A DNA stretch of 16,255 bases from Rikenellaceae bacterium (GTDB taxonomy: Bacteria; Bacteroidota; Bacteroidia; Bacteroidales; UBA932), in NCBI GenBank assembly GCA_900769145.1, contig CAAGFN010000088.1, positions 1-16,255 on the forward strand. Reading direction: 5' to 3'. Below are positions 1 to 8,181 of the stretch, in pieces (position 1 is the first letter of the stretch; each line of letters begins with the position of its first letter). The position numbers and the translations under genes were made by a program. The notes under the pieces were generated by a model. That model did no database searches, was not told where the DNA came from, and was given only the letters and a program-made list of their open reading frames with translations.

Positions 1-1146
1 CCGACCAGGCTGATTTTCGGCCGGGGCGTGGTACAGGAGAAACTCCACGACGTAATGGAGAAATACGGGAAACGGGTGCTTATGACCTGGGGAGGAGGCA
101 GCATCAAGAGGTCAGGCCTCTACGACCAGGTGAAGTCAATCCTGAAAGACAAGGAAATCTACGAGCTCCCCGGCATTGAGCCAAATCCGAAATATGATCC
201 TTCCGTTCTTGAGGGAGTCAGAATCTGCAAAGAAAAGAACATTGACGTAATCCTCTCTGTAGGAGGCGGTTCCGTGCTCGATTGCACCAAGGCTATCGCA
301 GGGGCGGCCTGCTCGGACGCTGATCCTTGGGACGTCATCACAATGAAGGTGCCGACATTGAAGGCAATACCTATCGTGGACATCATCACCCTCGCCGCCA
401 CCGGTTCAGAGTACGACAGGGGCGGTGTAATCTCACGCACCGAGACCAATGACAAACTGGCCTACTTCTCCGACCTGGTCTTCCCGGCCGTCTCCTTCAT
501 TGACCCGACATACACCTTCACATTGCCTGTAAGACAGACACTTGCGGGCGTTTCCGACTGCATCAACCATATAATGGAGCAGTATTTCTGCGGAGAACAC
601 ATAATGATGAATGACGCATTTATGGAAGGCGCTATCAAGTCATTGATGAAGAATGTGAAAATCGTCCTGAAAGACCCGGAGAATTACGAAGCCAGGGCTG
701 AAATCTTCTATGCCACAACCCTCGGATGCAACGGAATATATGCTCTGGGGAACAGTGCGGGCGGATGGCCTATGCACGCCATAGAACACGCATTGTCAGG
801 ACATTACGACATCAACCACGGAGAGGGACTGGCCATTGTTACACCGCGCTGGATGAAACACATCCTGAACGAAAGGACACTTGAGCGTTTCGTCGCATTC
901 GGAACCGGAGTATTCGGAATCGACCCGTCATTGCCGGAAATGGAAATTGCGGAAAAGGCAATAAAGGCAATTCACGACTTCTATCTCGAAATAGGCATCC
1001 CGATGACATTGCGCGAAGTCGGCATAGACGGAAGCCGCATTGACGAAATGGCTCACCATGTCGCTGTCAATGAGGGACTTGAGAATGCCTGGGCACCGCT
1101 TTATGAGGATGATATCGCAGCTATTCTGAGGGATTGTCTGGATTAG
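1..1146 (+). CDS. Iron-containing (YqhD/BdhA-type) alcohol dehydrogenase, 5' partial
   Basis: NAD(P)H-dependent alcohol/aldehyde oxidoreductase of the iron-containing (group III) ADH superfamily, probably cytosolic and acting on short-chain or toxic aldehydes. The frame is open to the window edge and its first residues, PTRLIFGRG, are the usual family beginning, so the GTG at 28 is not the start; only about five residues are missing (381 aa visible, YqhD about 387). Counting from Val at nt 28: WGGGSIKRSG near 21-30 matches the NADPH-binding loop of YqhD, GGGSVLD near 79-85 is the nucleotide-binding motif, and the metal ligands would be D177, H181, H250 and H264, with the same spacing as in YqhD. 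It converges on the PUL operon and is probably not functionally linked to it. Family assignment is secure; the substrate cannot be read from sequence. Confidence 0.93.
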   Translation, partial: PTRLIFGRGVVQEKLHDVMEKYGKRVLMTWGGGSIKRSGLYDQVKSILKDKEIYELPGIEPNPKYDPSVLEGVRICKEKNIDVILSVGGGSVLDCTKAIAGAACSDADPWDVITMKVPTLKAIPIVDIITLAATGSEYDRGGVISRTETNDKLAYFSDLVFPAVSFIDPTYTFTLPVRQTLAGVSDCINHIMEQYFCGEHIMMNDAFMEGAIKSLMKNVKIVLKDPENYEARAEIFYATTLGCNGIYALGNSAGGWPMHAIEHALSGHYDINHGEGLAIVTPRWMKHILNERTLERFVAFGTGVFGIDPSLPEMEIAEKAIKAIHDFYLEIGIPMTLREVGIDGSRIDEMAHHVAVNEGLENAWAPLYEDDIAAILRDCLD

Positions 1147-1214
1147 ATCTCTCCACTCGCTTCGCTCGGTCGAGATGACAATGAGCAACTTCGCCCGGTC
1201 GGGATGACAATGAA
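1147..1214. repeat. Dispersed intergenic repeat fragment with two 25-bp direct copies
   Basis: Immediately after the dehydrogenase stop lie two near-identical 25-bp units, 1161-1185 and 1190-1214, with a 29-bp period and the shared core CGGTCGRGATGACAATGA. ATCTC at 1147-1151 is complementary to GAGAT at 1172-1176, giving an imperfect inverted repeat. Read on the minus strand, the stretch encodes the peptide VISTERSEWRDL, which I recall as a common spurious translation of a dispersed intergenic repeat in bacterial genomes. I treat it as a repeat remnant, not a gene. The copy number in this genome is unknown. Confidence 0.55.
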
Positions 1215-1248
1215 AAAGGCCTCTGTCACATTTCTGTGATGGAGGCCT
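1212..1248 (-). terminator. Rho-independent terminator of the PUL operon (possibly bidirectional)
   Basis: The arms AGGCCTC (1217-1223) and GAGGCCT (1242-1248), two G-T wobble pairs, and TCACA/TGTGA (1226-1230 and 1235-1239) form a continuous stem of about 14 pairs around a TTTC loop (1231-1234). On the minus strand the stem is followed by a run of five T (1217-1213), as expected for termination after the GH2 gene, whose stop is at 1276-1274. On the plus strand the T-tract is weak, so termination of the dehydrogenase transcript here is possible but less certain. Confidence 0.8.
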
Positions 1249-1273
1249 GTGATTTACCTGTTCCGCCCCGCGG

Positions 1274-4200
1274 CTATTTCCCGGAAATCCTGAAATTGAG
1301 ACATTGCTCCGACTCCGGCACGCAATACTGCTCCAGAGTACCTGTCTGATACCCGCAACTTCCGTTTCCGACACCCCTGTGCGCTGCATCCAGATGCAGT
1401 ACAATCCTGCCGGTCACAGGCAGTTCCCATTGATGCAATGCAGTCTTGAGCTCCAGGTCAGTATGATTGCAGACTGAGAATGAGCAATCCGACAATGCCT
1501 CAATGACAAAGCCGGAGCCGTCCTTCGCAGTCAATGCCAGCTCACGGAGTCCCTCCCTGTTGGCCGCACTCTGAGGCCTGATATATGGATAGTTCATATC
1601 TGCCACCTTCGATGTGTAACGGCCGAGGAATGAGGATGCGCTCCTGTCGTTGTAGTTATCCCAAGGTCCTTTGGCATAATAACTTGCATTGTCAAATGCT
1701 CCCGGAATGAAGCAGGATACTCCGGCCCGCATCAGCCCGGCCGAATGAGGCATTATCTTGACATTGACATCCACCGACTCAGGTCTGAGAAGATAGGTTA
1801 TCTCCCTGTCTGCCAATGAGCCGGAACGGGTCGTGACAACCTTTATTACAGCCTTGTCGAGAATCTCGTGCTCGACATTGCCTTCAGCGGCCAGGCCATC
1901 AGCCGGCGCAAGATTATTGCGGTCATTTTCAATGTACCTGTAATTGTCGAACTCGAAGCCATTGCCCCCGGTGAAGAAGTCCAATCCATTGATTGTCAAT
2001 GAGACAGCACGCGAAGTCCTGCGATCGACAACAAGCGTGACTCCCTTATTCACGAATTTGGAGAAGTCATCGTCCTCAATTATGCCGATGGCCGTCCTGC
2101 GTACCGGCTTCAACTCAGGGCAGGCATATTCAGTCAACGCGTACTGCACGGCCGCCTCCTCGTGACCTGCCCCGGCATAGACAGTAGCATTCCTGCGTAC
2201 AAGACGGCAGTTGACGCATACCTCCTCGCCATTGGCCCTGGCACGCCTGAGAGACACCTTCCGGAGCGGAATAACCACATCTATCGAATCACCAGGCAGC
2301 ACGTCCGCCAACACTTCACAGCCCTCTAAGCGGAGATAACCATCCACAAGGACCTCATACCTTAGATCGAACTCCGCCAGCGAAGTGAAATCATAGGAAT
2401 TGACAATGCCTACTGTCACGGCATTCCTGCCTTCGTCAATGCCTTTGAGCGAGAAATCCACGAACTGGTGAACTGCCTTTACCTCAGCGAGTTTAGGCCC
2501 CTCCGACCTGTCCGGAAGCACTACTCCGTTGCTGCAGAAATTGCCCTGATGAGGTCCTGGGAAGTCATATCCCGTGCGGTACCTGCCGGCATATTTGCCC
2601 GACTTCAGTTCTGACGGCTCATAAATGGCCTGGTCCACCCAGTCCCAGATACAGCCGCCTATGATGCAGGAAGAATTCCTTATAGACTTCCAGTAAAGGT
2701 CCAGATTGCCAATCGCATTGCCCATTGCATGAGCATATTCGCAGATGAACATAGGCTTGTCAAGACCGTGCGAATACTCTTGCATCCACTCCATATTCGG
2801 GTACATCTTGGAATAGAAATCACTGTATTCACCACCGCCGTAAGGAAGGCCTCCGACACGGGTACCCTCATAGTGTACAGGCCTGCTGTCCAATGACTTG
2901 GCTACATTGTAGCAATGCCCGAAATTGCTTCCGGCACCGGCCTCGTTGCCAAGGCTCCACATAATGACAGAAGGATGGTTGCGGTCACGCCTCACCATTC
3001 GGGAAATCCTGTCATTGAATGCCGGAATCCAGGAAGGCAGCTCGGATATGCTCTGGTTGGCGTGGTCCTCCAAATCAGCCTCATCCACCACATACAGGCC
3101 GTAATAGTCATACATCGCATACATCTTGGCCTGATTCGGATAGTGGCTGGTGCGGACTGTATTGATATTGTTCCGCTTCATAAGAAGCACATCCTTCAGC
3201 ATTGACTCCACAGTCACGCTGCGGCCGTTCACAGGGTCTGTGTCGTGACGGTTCACTCCCTTCAGGAAAACCCGCCTTCCGTTGATGTAAAGAAGGCTGT
3301 TACGGATCTCAATGCTCCTGAAACCATACTTGGTGCTGAATGCCATCTCCTCATTGCCCGAAGCATCCTTCTGCACGACCATAACTGTATATAATTCAGG
3401 ATGTTCCGCAGACCACAAAAGCACATCCGGAACTGTCATCGCCACATTGACAAGCCTGGATTTCTCAAGCGGCTGGAGTTTGATATCGACCGAAGAAGAT
3501 GCCACTCTCTCCCCTTCCGGGTCAAGCAGGACCACTTCCAGGGATTTTCCGGCCGAAGCCGCCCCGGCATTGTCAAGACTAAGGCTCACATTTAATTCCG
3601 CCTTCGCAAAATCATCTGACAATGAGGAGGTTATCACATGGTCGCGGACCGAGGCCAACGGCACGTTGTAAACATACACATCCCTGAAAATTCCGCTCAT
3701 CCTGAACATATCCTGGCACTCCAGATAGGAGCCGTCACTCCAGCGGAACACCTCCACGGCAATCTTGTTGGCCCCCTTCCTTACCAATGCGGTAATGTCG
3801 AATTCGGATACATTGTTTGCTCCCTGGGTATAACCTGCATATTCCCCGTTTACCCATACATTGGCGGCCGAATATATACCGTCGAAATGCAGCAGGGTAC
3901 GTCTCCCTGTCCAGTCTGCAGGAATATCAAATTCCCTGACATACGAGCCGACAGGATTTGTACCGTAGTTCTTGCCACCGTCATTGAAGCCCGGACGGGC
4001 GCGTATTACAGGAGGGGTGTTGTCGAAGGGATATTCCACATTGGCGTAAATAGGCCTGTCCCAGCCCTGCATTTCCCAGCAGGAAGGCACCTTGATGTCG
4101 CTCCATCCCTTGCAGTCATAGCCCTCCTTCCAGAAGTCCATGGGCCTGAGTGAAGGCTCCTCCACGAAATTGAATTTCCACATTCCGTTCAGACTAGAGT

Positions 4201-4855
4201 AGCGGCTGTTCAGCGGTTCGGTCCAAGGTCTGGCAAAGCGTCCAGTATCCGCAAGCATCTCTGTCACAGAGGAATATGGCATATAAGTAGCAACAGCTTC
4301 CTCCTTGTTGATGGCAAACACTGTCTCGTCTTCCCAGATATTCCTTTCCCCGGTCTCAGCCATCCTGGCCTCATCTCCTTCAAGCCTGGCGAATCTCCAG
4401 CGGGCCCGCGGGTTCTTTCCCAAATCAGCTCTCGGAACCAGGACAATGTCAATGCCACCCTCCAGCACTACAGCCAGTTCGGGCTTGTTGGATGGGATAA
4501 TCCAATAAGTATCAGTTCCTTCCACATTCTCGAGAGTCCAGAGCTGGGACTCGTCGCTGCCATTGTTCTCCGCAAGGCAAACCTTACCGTCATCAGATGC
4601 GCAAAGAGCATGGCCGGAGCAGTCAAACAGCCTTACGCTGCCCGACAACTCTGACAATGACCAGACCTGTGTCTTCTCCCCCACCATTGCTCCGGCGGCT
4701 GTCACCGCAGAGGAAAGCGAGGCAGGCGTGGTCAGTGCGTATTCAGGTCTGGCAACCGGCTTCACGGTGTAACGGCCGGGTCCTACTACATTGCCTGCGG
4801 AGGCCGTCAGCATTCCGGCAAGCAAAAACACTAGGGTCAGGATTCTGTGTTTCAT
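1274..4855 (-). CDS. GH2 LacZ-type beta-galactosidase with N-terminal ricin-like domain
   Basis: Retaining glycoside hydrolase expected to remove non-reducing beta-galactose from imported oligosaccharides in the periplasm. A signal peptide occupies residues 1-20 (cleavage near TASA/GN) and there is no lipobox. Residues about 25-160 carry QVW, QLW and RWRF motifs spaced like ricin B-type repeats. The LacZ core follows: sugar-binding jelly roll about 215-400 (GMWKFNF, PSCWEMQGWDRPIY), Ig-like domain about 405-512, TIM barrel about 514-800 with acid/base E638 in MWSLGNEAG and nucleophile E706 in ICEYAHAMGN, then the domain 4 and Bgal_small_N regions to about 1185. At 1193 aa it exceeds E. coli LacZ (about 1024 aa), largely because of the N-terminal module. 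Its ATG overlaps the GH20 TGA by 4 nt (ATGA), fixing the start. It is the last gene of the operon. Beta-galactosidase is the best call; another GH2 specificity cannot be excluded. Confidence 0.93.
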   Translation of the reverse strand: MKHRILTLVFLLAGMLTASAGNVVGPGRYTVKPVARPEYALTTPASLSSAVTAAGAMVGEKTQVWSLSELSGSVRLFDCSGHALCASDDGKVCLAENNGSDESQLWTLENVEGTDTYWIIPSNKPELAVVLEGGIDIVLVPRADLGKNPRARWRFARLEGDEARMAETGERNIWEDETVFAINKEEAVATYMPYSSVTEMLADTGRFARPWTEPLNSRYSSLNGMWKFNFVEEPSLRPMDFWKEGYDCKGWSDIKVPSCWEMQGWDRPIYANVEYPFDNTPPVIRARPGFNDGGKNYGTNPVGSYVREFDIPADWTGRRTLLHFDGIYSAANVWVNGEYAGYTQGANNVSEFDITALVRKGANKIAVEVFRWSDGSYLECQDMFRMSGIFRDVYVYNVPLASVRDHVITSSLSDDFAKAELNVSLSLDNAGAASAGKSLEVVLLDPEGERVASSSVDIKLQPLEKSRLVNVAMTVPDVLLWSAEHPELYTVMVVQKDASGNEEMAFSTKYGFRSIEIRNSLLYINGRRVFLKGVNRHDTDPVNGRSVTVESMLKDVLLMKRNNINTVRTSHYPNQAKMYAMYDYYGLYVVDEADLEDHANQSISELPSWIPAFNDRISRMVRRDRNHPSVIMWSLGNEAGAGSNFGHCYNVAKSLDSRPVHYEGTRVGGLPYGGGEYSDFYSKMYPNMEWMQEYSHGLDKPMFICEYAHAMGNAIGNLDLYWKSIRNSSCIIGGCIWDWVDQAIYEPSELKSGKYAGRYRTGYDFPGPHQGNFCSNGVVLPDRSEGPKLAEVKAVHQFVDFSLKGIDEGRNAVTVGIVNSYDFTSLAEFDLRYEVLVDGYLRLEGCEVLADVLPGDSIDVVIPLRKVSLRRARANGEEVCVNCRLVRRNATVYAGAGHEEAAVQYALTEYACPELKPVRRTAIGIIEDDDFSKFVNKGVTLVVDRRTSRAVSLTINGLDFFTGGNGFEFDNYRYIENDRNNLAPADGLAAEGNVEHEILDKAVIKVVTTRSGSLADREITYLLRPESVDVNVKIMPHSAGLMRAGVSCFIPGAFDNASYYAKGPWDNYNDRSASSFLGRYTSKVADMNYPYIRPQSAANREGLRELALTAKDGSGFVIEALSDCSFSVCNHTDLELKTALHQWELPVTGRIVLHLDAAHRGVGNGSCGYQTGTLEQYCVPESEQCLNFRISGK

Positions 4856-7068
4856 TGTACTATAATTTCGTCAAAATACATTTTAGTGTCATTGTCAGGG
4901 CGGCAATGCAGGGCAGGTGTCAGACCCTGTCCGAAAGCCTCGATGGATACAAACCTGGCTGAAACCGGGCCTTCCGGCTCAATGCTGATATCCCTCACGA
5001 ATGTCCCCTTCGCAAATGCTTCATCTCCAGGAAGCGTCCATTCTCCAGCCTTCACAAAAGAGACCCCGTCAACACTCAAAGATACAATAATTTTCGAAGG
5101 TAGATGCACCGACATCCCGAAATCATTGATACTCCCGATTGTTACCGATGCAATATCGGTAATTTTCCCAAGGTCAATGCGGATATCGCTCTCACCTGAA
5201 GGCAATGCATACCATTCGGAATCCGACCGTCGGAGACTGCCCCTGACACCGTTCAGAAGGATGGCATCACCTCCTTCGACCAGGCTTGCCGCCGTAGCCT
5301 TGTTCCAGGACAACGGCAATGCCAGGACCTTTCCGGCCATCCTGCCGTCCCTGAAAGTCGCAGCCCGCAACGCAATATCACCGGTGAAAATCAATGGCTT
5401 CCTGTACAAGGCCGACTTCGATGTCGGCTCACTGCCGTCGGTGGTATACCTGATCTGGACATCTGTCCTTTCGCATTCGAGATTGACTTCAAGCCGGCCA
5501 TCCACCGGCAGGACAGTGTGCTGGATATTGAACATTGACTCCGCCGGGATAATACCCTTCCTACGGATTCTGCATGAATATTCATCCACTGAAGCCTGGA
5601 AACGCTCCCAGGACTTGTTCTCCGGCCTTGTCCAGCCGATTTCGGCAAGGGCGGCGAGACGCGGGAATGCCAGATAGTTGACATCCTCCACACTGCTGCA
5701 GAACTCAGTCCACAAGGATGCCTGCACGCCTATGAGACAGCCGGCCATCCCAGGGGTCCAATCCGCATCCAAAGGCTCATACAGGTAAATGTCGCTGAGC
5801 CTGTTGTTTCCGAAATATGTCAATGGTTCAAACCATTGAGGTCCTTGATAGCGAATGAGATAGGTCACCTTGGCCGGTGTCATCACCACCCTGTGGCCCT
5901 TCCTTGCCGCATCCAATGCGGCCTGGCCCATACCTCTCCAGCCATACACAATCGCATCCTCAGGAATACCGGTCTCTGTCAACTCGTCCCAGCCGGCCAC
6001 TTCCCTGCCGTGCTTGTGGACATAATCAGCCATCCGGGCCATGAACCAGCCCTGGAGTGCCTCCTCGTCGGCAAGATTCTCCTCCCTGAGCCGTTTCTGG
6101 CAGAGAGGGCACTCCTTCCAGTGGGTCTTCCAGGCCTCGTCTCCGCCCAGATGAATTATTTTGGACGGGAAGAGTTCCATCACCTCGTCCAGAACACCTT
6201 CCAGGAACTGGAACACATCGTCGTTGCCGGCGCAGAAAATGATGTCGGCGTGGTTGCCTCCCAGGCCGGGCAATACTCCGATGTATTTGTCCACCACAGG
6301 ACAGACAAGGAGAGGATAGGCGGCCAGGGCGGCGTTGCTGTGGGCGGGCATCTCGATTTCCGGGATGACCTCAACCTGCCTCACGGCGGCGTATGCGACT
6401 ATTTCCCTGATGTCATCCTGCGTATAATATCCGCCCGGGACCGTAGGTTCACCCTGTCTGGCATTGAGCCTCTCAGAGAAATACTCCCCTGGCCTTTCTA
6501 CCCTGCGGGACCCTATTTCGTGGAGCAAAGGATATTTCTTGATTTCAAGCCTCCAGCCGTTGTCATCACAGAGATGGAGGTGGAGTTTATTGAGCTTAAG
6601 CATTGACATACAGTCAATTATCTTCAACAAGTCCTCCTTCGGCGTAAAGAACCTGGCCACGTCCAGCATAAATCCCCGGTATGGGAATCGCGGCTCGTCA
6701 TAAACTTTCAGGCAGGGAATGCGGTATGCCTGCGCAGACGAATCCTCATAGCCGGGAGGCAGTAGCTGGCGAATGGTCTGGAGGGCATAGAAGAGACCCT
6801 TCTCATCCTTCGCCCTGACTGTCACCCGCTTCGGGGAAACGTCCAGGAAATACGCCTCATCCTTCATTGAAGTGTCGGCGACAAATTCAATTCCGTCCGC
6901 GGCGGCGGTTGACGGCAACAATCCGGGCCGGACTGGAAACAAGAATGAGCCCGCCTTCTTTTCCAATGAGAGGGGCGCCGGCACCAAAACATTGCCCTGG
7001 GCAGCCGCCGAAGCAGCAATGCCCAGGGTAACGACAAACAGTATTGACAATCGTCTCAACATAACCAT
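4852..7068 (-). CDS. GH20 beta-N-acetylhexosaminidase
   Basis: Exo-acting retaining hexosaminidase using substrate-assisted catalysis to release terminal beta-GlcNAc or GalNAc, probably in the periplasm. A signal peptide covers about residues 1-23 (cleavage near SAAA/QG). The GH20b alpha/beta domain is about 27-125 and the TIM barrel about 128-480. It holds LNKLHLHLCDDNGWRLEIK, PEIEMPAHS, the catalytic Asp-Glu pair in HLGGDEAW (D310-E311) and GWDELTE. Residues 530-575 (YTTDGSEPT) match the CHB_HEX_C type module, and about 590-738 form a discoidin/CBM32-like beta domain. The chosen ATG at 7068 shares one base with the GH16 stop (TGATG). A second ATG at 7062 is also possible, and a purine-rich AGGTGA lies 3 nt before the first and 9 nt before the second. 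The C-terminus overlaps the GH2 start. Family is certain; linkage preference is inferred. Confidence 0.94.
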   Translation of the reverse strand: MVMLRRLSILFVVTLGIAASAAAQGNVLVPAPLSLEKKAGSFLFPVRPGLLPSTAAADGIEFVADTSMKDEAYFLDVSPKRVTVRAKDEKGLFYALQTIRQLLPPGYEDSSAQAYRIPCLKVYDEPRFPYRGFMLDVARFFTPKEDLLKIIDCMSMLKLNKLHLHLCDDNGWRLEIKKYPLLHEIGSRRVERPGEYFSERLNARQGEPTVPGGYYTQDDIREIVAYAAVRQVEVIPEIEMPAHSNAALAAYPLLVCPVVDKYIGVLPGLGGNHADIIFCAGNDDVFQFLEGVLDEVMELFPSKIIHLGGDEAWKTHWKECPLCQKRLREENLADEEALQGWFMARMADYVHKHGREVAGWDELTETGIPEDAIVYGWRGMGQAALDAARKGHRVVMTPAKVTYLIRYQGPQWFEPLTYFGNNRLSDIYLYEPLDADWTPGMAGCLIGVQASLWTEFCSSVEDVNYLAFPRLAALAEIGWTRPENKSWERFQASVDEYSCRIRRKGIIPAESMFNIQHTVLPVDGRLEVNLECERTDVQIRYTTDGSEPTSKSALYRKPLIFTGDIALRAATFRDGRMAGKVLALPLSWNKATAASLVEGGDAILLNGVRGSLRRSDSEWYALPSGESDIRIDLGKITDIASVTIGSINDFGMSVHLPSKIIVSLSVDGVSFVKAGEWTLPGDEAFAKGTFVRDISIEPEGPVSARFVSIEAFGQGLTPALHCRPDNDTKMYFDEIIVQ

Positions 7069-8144
7069 CAATCACCTGATTCAATGGTACTTACACGAAC
7101 CCAGTCAATTTCCATGACAGCAGGCATATTGGCATCGTCCACTGGACCTGCCCAGGTTCCCGGATCTCCGAGGCCCATATTCAGGATGAGATAGAATTCG
7201 CTCTTCGAGGTGAAAGGCCACTGCATCTTCTCCGCCTCATCGGCAAGGTGCATATTGGAATATGTGAAGATTTGACGGTCATTGACATAGAAGGTCAGAT
7301 CCTCCGGAGTCCATTCCACAGCATATACATTCCAGTCCTTGTAGTCGCACACTGTCTGGGCCGTCGTGCCGGACTTGTTGCCAAGGTCGTAGGTGTAGTG
7401 GGTATGGATTGTCTGATGGATGGCATTCTCCTGGCGGATATGCTCCATTATGTCAATCTCACCGCAATTCGGCCAGCCCTTGTACTCATACTTCTGCGGC
7501 ATCATCCAAATCGCAGGGAAGGCTCCGTTAGGGGTCCTCGGGATTCTGGCCCTGCACTCTACCCTGCCGAACGTGAAGCCGAAAAGGCCCTCGGTCTTGA
7601 TTCCGGATGCCTTGTACTGACCGTCTACTATTTCAGCATTGAGGACGAGGACACCATCCTTGACATAGACCTGGTCGTAACTTTCGGACATCTCGTCGTT
7701 CCAGTCACTGCCGCCCTTCTTGCAGAGGGTCCACTTGGTTTCGTCCGGCCGTCCGTCAATGTTGAACTCATCACGGAAGATATAATGCCTGCCAGACTCG
7801 TCGAATTTAGGGAACTCCAGAACATACTGTGAAGTCTCGCCGAAGCAGGTTACAGTGAAGGTCTGCTCCTGCTCCCAGCAGCCGATAAGAAGTTCCGGAT
7901 TAGGGGAAATCGTACCATCCGGGTCACCGAGCGTGTATTCCACTCCAGTGATATACCTTGTATCCGTAATGTGACCAATGGTGGCGATATGCGTCTCCTG
8001 GTCAATTGCGGCGTGATAATAGGAATCCCCTATCCTGACTGCGAATGCCTCCAGAGGATGTTTCTGAGGCTCCTGCCCGGGCTCGCCGGAGCAGGAAACA
8101 AGGCTCAGAAGTGCAGATAATAGTAATATTGTCATTCTTTCCAT
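7068..8144 (-). CDS. GH16 endo-glycanase lipoprotein (candidate O-glycanase type)
   Basis: Surface or outer-membrane endo-beta-glycosidase that should make the first cuts in the target glycan. Numbering from the ATG at 8144, a lipoprotein signal ends at LSLVSC with C18 lipidated. Residues about 25-118 are a small beta-rich domain of unknown role. The GH16 jelly roll spans about 122-355 with GEIDIMEH, giving nucleophile E229, D231 and acid/base E234. After the motif the protein reads QTIHTHYTYDLGNK and later FYLILNMGLGDPGTWAGPVD. From memory these resemble Bacteroides GH16 enzymes of mucin-type loci more than classical laminarinases. The frame opens further upstream to 8207, but the codons before 8144 would spoil the signal peptide and overlap the preceding gene. 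GH16 is certain; O-glycan or poly-LacNAc specificity is inference supported by the GH20 and GH2 neighbours, and beta-1,3/1,4-glucan remains the alternative. Confidence 0.9.
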   Translation of the reverse strand: MERMTILLLSALLSLVSCSGEPGQEPQKHPLEAFAVRIGDSYYHAAIDQETHIATIGHITDTRYITGVEYTLGDPDGTISPNPELLIGCWEQEQTFTVTCFGETSQYVLEFPKFDESGRHYIFRDEFNIDGRPDETKWTLCKKGGSDWNDEMSESYDQVYVKDGVLVLNAEIVDGQYKASGIKTEGLFGFTFGRVECRARIPRTPNGAFPAIWMMPQKYEYKGWPNCGEIDIMEHIRQENAIHQTIHTHYTYDLGNKSGTTAQTVCDYKDWNVYAVEWTPEDLTFYVNDRQIFTYSNMHLADEAEKMQWPFTSKSEFYLILNMGLGDPGTWAGPVDDANMPAVMEIDWVRVSTIESGD

Positions 8145-8159
8145 ATATTTCCAAATATA
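8144..8159 (-). promoter_or_regulatory. AT-rich palindrome with -7-like box before GH16
   Basis: The 37-nt gap between the second BACON gene and GH16 is the longest inside the operon. It contains TATATTT-CC-AAATATA, a perfect 7-bp inverted repeat that touches the GH16 start codon. The minus strand reads TATATTTG (8159-8152), matching the Bacteroidales -7 consensus TAnnTTTG. The only upstream TTTG is about 32 nt away, too far for the usual -33 spacing of about 19-21. A weak internal promoter or an unstructured A/T leader that aids translation are both possible. Confidence 0.2.
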
Positions 8160-8181
8160 GTTAATATTCAACACGGAAGCA

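Noticed and set aside
928..1404. Open frame of 158 codons on the minus strand across the intergenic region
   Set aside because: It spans the dehydrogenase 3' end, the dispersed repeat and the terminator, and overlaps the GH2 3' end; the STERSEWRDL stretch is a known spurious translation pattern.
4847..5677. Open frame of 276 codons on the plus strand
   Set aside because: Lies wholly antisense to the GH20 gene, has no recognisable domain or signal, and its composition reflects the opposite strand.
5821..5838. Inverted repeat CAATGGTT-CA-AACCATTG inside GH20
   Set aside because: Lies in conserved coding sequence; it contains two copies of the over-represented pentamer and is probably a by-product of that excess, not an operator.
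7069..7071. TTG at 7071 as the GH20 start
   Set aside because: An ATG follows at once and overlaps the GH16 stop in the classic TGATG arrangement; the TTG adds nothing.
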